Assembly (NCBI GenBank): GCA_013387265.2
Contig: JABFTP020000124.1
Span: forward strand, 66,903,440-66,967,439
Length of the DNA: 64,000 bases
From: Cryptolaemus montrouzieri
Taxonomy: Eukaryota; Arthropoda; Insecta; Coleoptera; Coccinellidae
Direction: 5' to 3'
The stretch's first letter is position 1, and the number at the start of each line of letters is the position of its first letter. The notes under the pieces were generated by a model. The model ran no database searches, was not told where the DNA came from, and saw nothing but the letters and a program-made list of their open reading frames with translations. The translations under genes and the position numbers were made by a program. This document shows positions 55,864 to 64,000 of the stretch, piece by piece.

Positions 55864-57411
55864 ATGTTAGTTTCACAGAAAAAGACTTTTTCAGATAATG
55901 TAAAGATGTCAATTCCTTGTCATATTCCGCAAGATCACAGTCCTCCCAGCAATAGTAGGGAAATGAGGAATCGTGCTGAGAAAATGAGAAGAGATAAACT
56001 CAACTCGTATATTGGGGAGCTGGCAACGTTAGTACCAATGGTAGCGAAAAGTTCAAAGAGAATGGACAAAACAAGTATATTAAGACTGACCGCAACTCAT
56101 TTGAGAATCTATCAAACTTTATTAAATCCTAAAAGCCATCCTCATGTAGAAATGCCAAAGCAAATAAACCAGAGCATGTTGGAAGAAATAGTTTGCAACG
56201 AGTTGGGTGGTTTTATGTTGATTCTCACAATGAACGGTAAAATCATTTTCGTTTCACATACTGTTGAAAGTTTGTTAGGTTATTTACAAACGGATCTCAT
56301 GGGTCAATCTATTTACAACATAACTTTACCAACGGATCATGAAAAATTAAGAACGTACCTGAACTCATTTGGTGACCTTGAAACAAGATGGAGAAAATAT
56401 TTTACCGTTTCTCTGAAAAGGGCTGGTCCGAGATCGGAAGTACCTGTATTTGAAACTGTAAGAGTGATGAGTATACATCGACCTTGTTCTGATGATCAAC
56501 GTGACTGCAATCAAAACACATCAACTTCGAGTGAAGTATCTACAATTAACACTGTAAATAATGATATATTGGTTCTTTTTATTAGGATAAATCGGCCTGA
56601 ACCAATTCCGAATAGATTATTGGATATTTCTAGAAATGAATATGTGACGAGACATCTGGTGGACGGACGTATAATATCCTGCGACCACAGGATATCTTTG
56701 ATAGCTGGCTACATGACTGACGAGGTATCAGGATTGTCTGCTTTCAAATTTATGCATAAAGATGACGTACGTTGGGTGATAACTGCTCTAAGACAAATGT
56801 ACGATCGGGGAGAAACTATGGGAACTTCATGCTACAGATTGATGTCGAGAAACAGTAAATTTATATATTTGAAAACTCAAGGATTCTTAGAGGTTGACGA
56901 TCAAGGCACTGTTGAAAGTTTCCTGTGTATAAACACATTGGTGGACGAGAAAGAAGGTAATCAGTCAATTGCAGAGATGAAGAAAAAGTTTTCAGCACTG
57001 GTGAATCTAGAACAAATGGTTCCAAGCCCGAATACACATTCAGGCATCGAATCAGTAGAAGACCCAACGCAGATTGAGCAAGCTGTAATGCATCTAATCG
57101 AAAACTTACCATCGCCTGGTTCTGAAATTTGCTCAATATCCAGCCCGAAATTTAACGAGACAAAAGACTGTGATGCCCATTCGACTGAAATTTCTACCAA
57201 TAAATACCATGGTACATGCAAGACTGTATTGAAACGACCGCCCAGCACTGACATAGATGCCAATTTTACTTTTAAGCGTCATAAGACTTCATCTTCAGGA
57301 TTTCTTATTAGCAGCGCCTCTATGACCTTTTCTTCCAGTGCGTCTCTTTCAAAGGACAAGAAAATGATCAAAGAGGAACCCATGTATGAAGATTTACATG
57401 CTAATAATTAG
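55864..57411 (+). CDS. Met: Methoprene-tolerant, juvenile hormone receptor (bHLH-PAS)
   Basis: 515 residues in one uninterrupted frame. Met binds juvenile hormone through its PAS-B domain and, with the coactivator Taiman/SRC, activates genes such as Kr-h1 that block metamorphosis. The bHLH is at residues 31-86 (REMRNRAEKMRRDKLNSYIG, MDKTSILRLTATHLRIYQT). PAS-A is at about 104-245 (GGFMLILTMNGKIIFVSHTV, ESLLGYLQTDLMGQSIYN) and PAS-B at about 255-365 (NEYVTRHLVDGRIISCDHRI, FMHKDDVRWVITALRQMYDR). Tyr260, Thr262 and Val305 fall exactly 8 positions after the pocket residues I recall from Tribolium Met (Tyr252, Thr254, Val297). The Ser/Thr-rich tail ends MIKEEPMYEDL. The first ATG is taken as the start, but Met15 (55906) is an alternative. 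No intron interrupts the coding region. Confidence 0.93.
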   Translation: MLVSQKKTFSDNVKMSIPCHIPQDHSPPSNSREMRNRAEKMRRDKLNSYIGELATLVPMVAKSSKRMDKTSILRLTATHLRIYQTLLNPKSHPHVEMPKQINQSMLEEIVCNELGGFMLILTMNGKIIFVSHTVESLLGYLQTDLMGQSIYNITLPTDHEKLRTYLNSFGDLETRWRKYFTVSLKRAGPRSEVPVFETVRVMSIHRPCSDDQRDCNQNTSTSSEVSTINTVNNDILVLFIRINRPEPIPNRLLDISRNEYVTRHLVDGRIISCDHRISLIAGYMTDEVSGLSAFKFMHKDDVRWVITALRQMYDRGETMGTSCYRLMSRNSKFIYLKTQGFLEVDDQGTVESFLCINTLVDEKEGNQSIAEMKKKFSALVNLEQMVPSPNTHSGIESVEDPTQIEQAVMHLIENLPSPGSEICSISSPKFNETKDCDAHSTEISTNKYHGTCKTVLKRPPSTDIDANFTFKRHKTSSSGFLISSASMTFSSSASLSKDKKMIKEEPMYEDLHANN

Positions 57412-57634
57412 CATAGTGCAGTAACTCTGTGAGATTGTGCATGAGAGTGTTTCGGGGAAGGCATATTTTGAGAAACAGAGAAAGGTAGGTAGGCAACTAC
57501 CTTAATTTTTCTTCTTCTTTTTTTTGACATTTTAAATGAAGTTGTGTCACTTTTCGAACGAAGTAAAATATGGGCAAGTTTGAGATAAATATTCAAGAAT
57601 AGTAAATACAGAAAGATCCAACAATGTATCATAT
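57412..57634. other. Met 3' flank
   Basis: The probable Met 3' untranslated region. A candidate AATAAA at 57689-57694 lies just inside the adjacent non-LTR element, so the Met poly(A) site may come from the transposon. Confidence 0.35.
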
Positions 57635-57906
57635 ATTTATTTATTTTATTTAATATTATTCACCTTCAACAAATTACAAGGCATATCAAATAAAATTCAA
57701 ACATTTAAATACGTCAACCTAAGTAAGATAAAAATAACACAAGAACAATTTCACAGTAATGACAATCAGAGAATAAATATATCTAGGCTTTTAAAATTTA
57801 TGAACTATAAATTCGTCTATACTGTAGAAGGCCTCTCTTATGAGGATAGATTTCAGTTTCTTTTTAAAGCTGTCAACGTTCAGTTTTGTAAGGTGATCAG
57901 GCAGTA
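57635..57906 (-). pseudogene. non-LTR element, C-terminus and 3' tail (downstream part)
   Basis: The minus strand reads LLPDHLTKLNVDSFKKKLKS followed by EAFYSIDEFI, the typical (A)YYSVEEFL end of arthropod non-LTR ORF2 proteins, then a 3' untranslated region and an AT-rich tail at about 57635. It continues the frame of 59147-60385 across the mariner insertion. Confidence 0.65.
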
Positions 57907-59146
57907 ACACATGGATCAATAAGTCCCGAGACTAAAAATGAAAACAAAATTTTTTTGCAAAAATTTTTATACATCAACATCAATCACCTTTTAGGGTGAT
58001 ACAATGGTTCCAATTTTTCAATACCACGTTAGTAAAAAAAATTATCTTTCGCTTCAAAATAAGCTTCAGTTTCAGCGATGACCTCCTCATTTGAGCCAAA
58101 TCTTTTTCCCTGGAGCATTTTTTTAAGATCAACAAAGAATCTGGGGGCTAAATCTGGCGAGTATGGGGGGTGGAGAAGCAGATCAAAGCCCAATTCGTTC
58201 AATTTTGCCATTGTTTTCATCGACTTGTGTCAGGGTGCATTGTCTTGGTGAAAAAGGATTTTTTTCTCTGCATGTGCGGTCGTTTTTTTGCGATTTCCTC
58301 CTTCAAACGCACCAGTAAGTCAATATAATAATCACTGTTGATCGATTTACCTTTTTCGAGGTAGTCAATGAAAATCACGCCATACGTATCCCAAAAAACT
58401 GACGCCATGACTTTGCCAGCTGACTGCTGCGTTTTCGGACGTTTCGGACGGCTTTCGCCAGCTGTGCGCCACTCAGATGACTGCCGCTTCGACTCTGGAG
58501 TGTAGTGATGTACCCATGTTTCGTCCATGGTCACGTAACGACGAAAGAAATCTTTTTTGTTGCGAGTAAATAGCGATAAACAGCTTTCTGAACCATCGAC
58601 TCGTTGCTGTTTTCGTTCCATCGAAAGCAATCGCGGCACCCACTTGGAAAAAACCTTTTTCATGAAGGATAGTACATACACTTCCGTATGATATCTGTGT
58701 CATCTCAGCAAACTCACGGAGCTTCACTTTACGATCTTTCATTATAATTTTTGTCACTTTTTCCGGTGTAACTGCTACCCGAGCGTTCCACGTCATTTGT
58801 GTCGGTACGACCACGTTTAAACTCGGCAAACCACCGACAAATCGTTGCTTTTGATGGACAAGAGTCCGGGTAACATTTTTCAATCCATTGTTTCGCTTGT
58901 ACGGTATTTTTAACCATTAAAAAACAACGTTTTATCAGAACACGAAACTCGGTTTTTTCCATTTTTTAAACAAACTACAAAACGACTTTACTCTAACCTA
59001 ACCTCGATAACTCAGCTGTTTCTTGTCCGATCGACTTAAAATTTTGACACGTTGCAAGCAAATGTTAGTACTCTAGAAATACGTGGTTACTGGTTTACTA
59101 CGAGCGCCATCTCTGGGTTAGTCTCAGGACTTATTGATCCATGTGT
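57907..59146 (-). mobile_element. mariner (irritans-like), complete ends, inactive
   Basis: 1240 bp between TA at 57905-57906 and 59147-59148, with terminal repeats ACACATGGATCAATAAGTCC and its near-perfect inverse. The minus-strand transposase starts MEKTEFRVLIKRCFLMVKNT, has helix-turn-helix SPSKATICRWFAEFKRGRTD, then KFAEMTQ-type second domain (REFAEMTQISYGSVCTILHE), YVTMDETWVHHYTPESKRQS (first Asp), a damaged second Asp region (FFTKTMHPDTS, normally QDNAP.H) and HPPYSPDLAPRFF (third Asp expected in DYYLF, altered). Two or more frameshifts are present. Its ends are well preserved, so it is fairly recent. Confidence 0.9.
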
Positions 59147-60385
59147 TAGGTTATAAATCTTTGTTCCCATAAATCTAAAGGAGTGCTGTGTTTTCATTAA
59201 TCGATGTTGTGGTAAAATATATTTCTCTCTTGTTAAGTGACTGTGTACTAATTAATGCTGCTGATGCCCGGACTTATGCTTATGAAAGAATTCCAGGCAC
59301 TGTATTATGTATATGCAAGGTAAAGTCATCACATTGTACCTTCTAAAGAGATCTCTGCAGTATTCGCATTGCCTTTTTTTGTTGTAGAAAGACAAGTGCT
59401 GCATCTCTTGAGGCCCCCCATACGATTGTACCATAGGTGGTCAGGCTATGAAAATGGGCATGATAAGTTATTAGGACCTCTCTTTCGCCGACAATATTCC
59501 TTATTCTAATTGTGAACAAGGCTGTTACCAGTCTCTTCCGAAGTTGAGTAAGGTGTTGTTTCCAGGATAGTGATAAGTCCAATGTGAATCCCAGCAGTAT
59601 CAGAGATCCAGATTTAGTGGCCCTCTTCTCCGCGACGGAGGCTGATATCCTGTTTGGTTCTACTGATAAAACTTGTGTCGTCGGCAAAGAGCATAGTACA
59701 ATTAGCCCTCACATTATATGTAATGTCATCCAAATATAGCAGGAAAAGGATTGACCCCAATATGGAGCCCTGGGGAACTCCGCGCACACTTCTACGTCTA
59801 GTAGAGGTACTATTACCCGATTCGACCAGTTGATATCGATCTTGTAGATACGATTGGAACAGGTCTCACTCCACAGTGCTCAAGCTTTAGCAACAGCTTC
59901 TCGTGATTCACACAGTCGAATGCTTTCGTCAGATCCAGACAGGTCAGGATAGCTCTCTCTCTATTATCAAACACCTCGAACATGAAGTCAACCAATTTAA
60001 TCACAGCTGTTGTAGATTTGTTTTTCCGGAAACCATACTGACAGCAACTGAGATGCAACTTTGACTATATAAGCTACCAATCTAGATTCAATAATAGCCT
60101 CGAAGATCTTCGAGATGGGTCGGTAGTTTCCGCACTCGCCCCTATCGCCTTTTTTATAGATTGGTATCGCCCTGGCGACCTTAAGCTCCATCCATTCTCA
60201 AAGCACAGATTTATTATCTTGCTCAGTGGTTCTGTCAGGATTGGAGCTACATCTCTAAGCAATCTCACAGAGAATCCATACACGTCTCGAAAGGTTTTTC
60301 TACCGATTCTGGAAAGTTCCTTCAGAATCTCTTCATAGGCAATTATGCGTGTGCAATACAGAAACCTTCTCTTGAGCATGTATGA
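59147..60385 (-). pseudogene. non-LTR element, RT region (upstream part)
   Basis: Minus-strand blocks: RIIAYEEILKELSRIGRKTF, ARAIPIYKKGDRGECGNYRP, ISKIFEAIIESRLV, CQYGFRKNKSTTAVIKLVDF, RAILTCLDLTKAFDCVNHEK (motif A), LILLGFTLDLSLSWKQHLTQ (thumb), TTYGTIVWGASRDAALVFLQ and QKKAMRILQRSL. The catalytic YADD segment is damaged (about 59690-59760). It is a Jockey/CR1-group element, 5' truncated at about 60385. The mariner at 57907 split its C-terminus. Confidence 0.75.
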
Positions 60386-61000
60386 GTATGTAGACTTTCA
60401 TATTTAAATTCATTAACTGAATTTACTGTTGATTTATGTTCACAATTACATACATGGAATGATTTATAAAGCACTGTGACCAACCGTTTTTGACATATCT
60501 TCTTTGCTGTACACAGGTTCCGTTCCTTTAAAGCGTTTTGACGCAGATACGGAAGGTCACGTGACTTTCAGCATTGACGCTAGAAAGTTGGGAATCTCTA
60601 AACTTTATTGCGGCAGACGCTAAAAGAGACAAGTTACAAGCTTATATTCTCGGTCTTCAAGGGTTGCCAATGAACAAGTTGGGGCAACCTGTTTTCTTCC
60701 ATACGAAATGGCTACGTCTTTTTTTATGGTAGTTCAGTTATTGTGCAAAATTAGCTATGGATGCTCGAACAATATAGAGGTTTTGAAAAAAGAATTTCGT
60801 AATATACAACACAAAAGATATAAAATCAGTCAATAAAAATTAATTTCATATTTATCAATTAAGTGTTTTAACCTAAAAATGTGACAAATGACATATTTTG
60901 ACGCTGAAAACCCCTTTTAATGGGAGCGTCATGATTTCATAGAAAAATACACACATTACAATTTTAACGCTCGTTTCGAGCGTCAATACTAGGGGTGTTC
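60386..61000. other. intergenic, nothing recognised
   Basis: AT-rich, only short ORFs. TTGACGCT and its reverse complement AGCGTCAA/AGCGTCAT recur (about 60575, 60900, 60980), which hints at a decayed repeat. Confidence 0.35.
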
Positions 61001-61800
61001 GAATCGATTCGAATACTGACATTCCATTCGCAATTCGGATCGAATTACAGTACAACCTCTCTAATCCGAATCATATGGAACTGGATTACTGAAATATTCG
61101 GTTATCGAGATAATTGAAATGAAATAGTAAAAAAAGACAGGGCTGAAAAACGTGAAATATTTTTCGAAAACGTGAAATATTTATTGGAAAACGTAAAATA
61201 TTCATTGAAAAACTCAAAATTATTGTGATTCACAGAAAAACATGAAAATATAACTACATATTCTTAAGAAAGTGATACATTTCACAGATCATTTTTTAGG
61301 TTCTGAAGAAGTCTTGGATCGTTTTCTGTTTTAAGGAACGAAGATGAGAATTTGCAGCTTCCTCTTTCAATTTATTCAATAATACTATTTGGTGCTGAGG
61401 GGTATCATTTTCTGTGCACCATTCCAAACATTTGTTGAAACACAAGAGAGCTTCTTTATGTTTCACTGAATTCATGGTGACATCGCCTTCTTCAAGTTGT
61501 TCTGTATCCTCGTCACTTTCTTTGTTGTTAATTATTTCAGCTTCAGAGATAATTCTCATTATCTCCTAGAACCCATTCTTCAATGTCTTCAGTTGTTAAT
61601 TCTTTTCCAGATACATTTGTTAGTACATTTGTTATCATGCGTAGATCGCGATTTTCTCTTCTTTCTCTAGCAAAATTTTTTCTCTCAACCGTGAAAGAGC
61701 CAACAGGTTAGAGTTGTACTGTATTCGAGTCGAATCGAGTATTCGAATAATTCGAGTAGTCCGATTATTTCGAATTTTCGCGAATTATGTCTTACGGTCA
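61001..61800. repeat. TCGAAT-rich repeat interrupted by the Tigger derivative
   Basis: Before 61047 and after 61722 the sequence is built of TCGAAT/ATTCGA words (GTTCGAATCGATTCGAATAC on the left, GTCGAATCGAGTATTCGAAT on the right). The left edge AGGGGTGTTCGAA resembles a hAT end. The Tigger derivative sits in the middle. Confidence 0.4.
61048..61721 (-). mobile_element. internally deleted Tigger derivative (674 bp)
   Basis: Ends CAGTACAACCTCTCTAATCC and reversed CAGTACAACTCTAACCTG, with TA on both sides. The interior is highly similar to the 3' part of the full Tigger at 35106-35770, including the tail MNSVKHKEALLCFNKCLEW and QDFFRT, but the DNA-binding and most of the DDE region are gone. 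Such deletion derivatives are the usual origin of MITEs. Confidence 0.88.
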
Positions 61801-62355
61801 ATTTGACGTAAATATCATTTATCTTAAGACAAGATTATATGTCGGTTGGACTTGATTACTTCGAAAAAAGTTTCTGGCACAAAAGGGGCCATTGATATAA
61901 TAATATATAATATAACAAGTTCCGATGTGGAACTTCGGAAGTGGTGTTTTAGACTGGAAATACAATTTCTCCGCGAAATTCGATCGAGAATCAAAGTTTC
62001 AATAAAGATTAACTAACTAACTAACCAATAAGATATTAAGTTGAACTCAAATATAAGATTACTCTCACAAATTTTCGATAATAAGTCGAATAACGACGTG
62101 GACGTGGTAGTTTTCAACTGGCCTCTATACATTGTAGTGGTGGTTTTCGGTGATTCCTCACACCTCTCATCATCAAGGTGCTGGTTACGGTAAATCCCCC
62201 CGCCACTCACCATCGTATAATCGTCTCACCTACTTAAATTGAACTCATGTCGGTAAGTTCCCAAGTTGGGGATCTTCAATTTCAATGCACTTTTTGATCC
62301 GAACTTGAAAACATCATTGGCACATGCGCAGCACTTCAAGTGACATTGGCACAAG
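61801..62355. other. intergenic, nothing recognised
   Basis: It contains a small TAAC repeat (TTAACTAACTAACTAACC, about 62009-62027). No gene is supported. Confidence 0.4.
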
Positions 62356-62581
62356 TAAACTTTTCTTATGGGTAAACCCATAAACAAAAGTCTGGAGACG
62401 TCAGATCTGTCCAACTTGTTGGCCAATTTACTGGACTCCCTCTGCCGTGCCATCGTCCATTGAAATCACGATTCCAAGCTTCACGAGCAATATCATATTG
62501 AAACCATAGTTTATGTCCTCGAGCAAAAGCTGGTTGGTTTTCCAAAAGAATTACGATATGTTGCGCCGTACAAAGAATCAA
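62356..62581 (-). pseudogene. DUF4817-type transposase fragment
   Basis: The minus strand reads AFARGHKLWFQYD, REAWNRDFNGRWHGRGSPVN and WTDLTSPDFCLWVYP. This matches the RxxMWFQHDGAPAH, RWIGRGGPVAWPPRSPDLTP and DFFLWGY blocks of the same transposase type as at 49504-51990, but from a different subfamily. Confidence 0.6.
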
Positions 62582-63315
62582 TATGGTTAGGATAGTGTTT
62601 CAACATAAGAAAAAGAATATGCCTTTATAAAGCCAAGAGCTTTAAATTGAAACGTCTCTTTGATCATAGTAGTAAACGATGAAAAAAATGAACGATATTT
62701 GCCTAAATATATTATTCAGATCAAGAAGATCCAAATTGTCTTTTCAATGTCAGAGCTTTAATTCAAGTTTAATTATCTCAGATTTGCCCAAAGAAGAATT
62801 TCTCCTGAAAATGTCACAACTTTCACGTATCGTATCTAAATTTGATTTTATTTTCAAAATCAATTTAGCAGAGCTTCACATCTTTCCTATTCCAGAAGTT
62901 AGTGAAATAAATCACTTGTCGGAATAAGATATGCTGTGATAATTTCTGAATTGTCAATAACATTTGTTTGAAACTTTCTATAGAGAAGCCTACAGATGGC
63001 CAACTTGGTTGTCAATGTTGCATGACACAGATAATGTTCATTTTTGATGGGTCGAACCTCAAGTTGACAACACTGTTGAAGCGTTTATAGGGAAGTTAAC
63101 ACCATCAGAAGTGAACTTACTCTTTATTGCTGCGACGAAAGTATGGAATCATCTAAAAGAGGCGATTGGTGAGATGAACATGGCAATTTTAGCAACAAGA
63201 CAACCAAGTTGGTAGTCTTAGAGTCCCTTAAGAGTGCACATCGATAATGATAACATCCTCAAGTTAAATGTAATTTTTTTATATAAACTAAACCAATATT
63301 ACGAGAAACACAATA
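62582..63315. other. intergenic with one unassigned ORF
   Basis: An 82-codon plus-strand ORF (62679-62927, starting MKKMNDICLNILFRS) is not recognised and has no supporting context. The rest has no visible feature. Confidence 0.35.
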
Positions 63316-64000
63316 CACAGTCTGTCTCAAAGTTAACTTTCCAAAAATAAGGAAAGCAAATGCTTTTTTTGACAAAGTTCTTTTGCTTTATTCAAAATAG
63401 TCTCCTTTCGCTTCAATACACTGTTTTGCATGGTTAAATAACATTTCGAATGAGGTCCTTGGCCGGCATAGATCAGAGAATGTTGGTACACGTCTTCTGG
63501 ATGGCTGAAATGTCAGCAAAACGCATTCCTTTCATTGGGAGATGAAGTTTCCCGAACAAATAAAAGTCGCACGGAGCTAGGTCCGGTGAATATGGGGAAT
63601 GGTTGACCCATAAAATTTGATTTTTGGTGAAAAAATCGGTAATTAGCGTCGATCGGTGAGACGCGACGAATACGATGCAACAAAGGCCTCGAAACGCCAA
63701 GATAATAAACCGCAGTAACAATTGGCTCGGTGGAACGAACTCATGATGAACAATACCCTTCAAATCGTAAAAACAAATGAGCATTTTATTCACTTTTGCC
63801 TTCTCAAATCGAGATTTTCTGGTTGCTGGCTCGTGTGTTGGCCTCTATACGGCACTTTGTCGTTTCGTTTCCAAGTCTTTGAAACAGCACGTTCCGACAC
63901 CAGTCACAATGTTCAAAAGGAAGTTTTCCTTCTTTTCAACGATGTCCTTACAATGTTTCGATTCGATTCGAAGAAATTTTTGATCATCAGTCAATTTGTG
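63316..64000 (-). mobile_element. mariner, runs off the right edge
   Basis: The terminal repeat CACAGTCTGTCTCAAAGTTA follows a TA at 63314-63315. Minus-strand transposase pieces: HKLTDDQKFLRIESKHCKDI, LETKRQSAVYRPTHEPATRK, KMLICFYDLKGIVHHEFVPP, TLITDFFTKNQILWVNHSPY and SPDLAPCDFYLFGKLHLPMK (third Asp of DD34D). The second Asp region is damaged. The 5' end lies beyond the window. Confidence 0.75.

Overview
The window is AT-rich nuclear DNA from an insect, most likely a beetle. The pointers are spliceosomal introns with GT-AG borders, a Methoprene-tolerant (juvenile hormone receptor) gene whose ligand-pocket residues line up with my memory of Tribolium Met at a constant offset of 8, and a dense load of insect-type transposons (Tc1/mariner, pogo/Tigger, Penelope-like, non-LTR). 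The species cannot be named from the sequence.

Four cellular genes are supported. (1) At 324-6677 (+) are the last three exons of a Pro/Gly- and RD-rich nuclear protein that resembles the C-terminal half of SCAF4/SCAF8-type RNA-processing factors; its 5' exons lie left of the window. (2) At 18471-52586 (-) is a complete exportin-4 gene (XPO4): nine exons join in frame into about 1144 residues, and six of its eight introns are inflated to 2-8 kb by transposons. (3) At 55136-55821 (+) is a complete two-exon TMEM267 gene. (4) At 55864-57411 (+) is an uninterrupted 515-codon bHLH-PAS gene, Methoprene-tolerant (Met). The TMEM267 stop and the Met ATG are only 42 bp apart on the same strand, which suggests a shared or dicistronic transcript.

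Layout: 0-6.7 kb SCAF-like gene, with a Tc1-like element, mariner pieces and a GC-rich block in its 4.1 kb last intron. 6.7-18.4 kb is gene-poor and convergent, holding a hammerhead-ribozyme relic, a Tc1-like element and a long run of degraded transposase-like pseudogenes. 18.4-52.6 kb is XPO4, whose introns hold Penelope-like elements (one with a canonical hammerhead ribozyme), a Tc1-like transposon with 357-bp inverted repeats, a pogo/Tigger element, several non-LTR elements, a (TA)109 palindrome, an R2/R4-type non-LTR element flanked by TAA-rich DNA, and a DUF4817-type transposon with about 530-bp inverted repeats. 52.6-55.1 kb is the divergent intergenic stretch upstream of XPO4 and TMEM267. 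57.4-64 kb is transposon relics, including a mariner inserted at a TA inside a non-LTR coding region and a 674-bp internally deleted Tigger derivative.

All transposon ORFs I could follow carry frameshifts, stops or deletions, so none looks autonomously active. Family assignments come from recognised motifs, without any database search.
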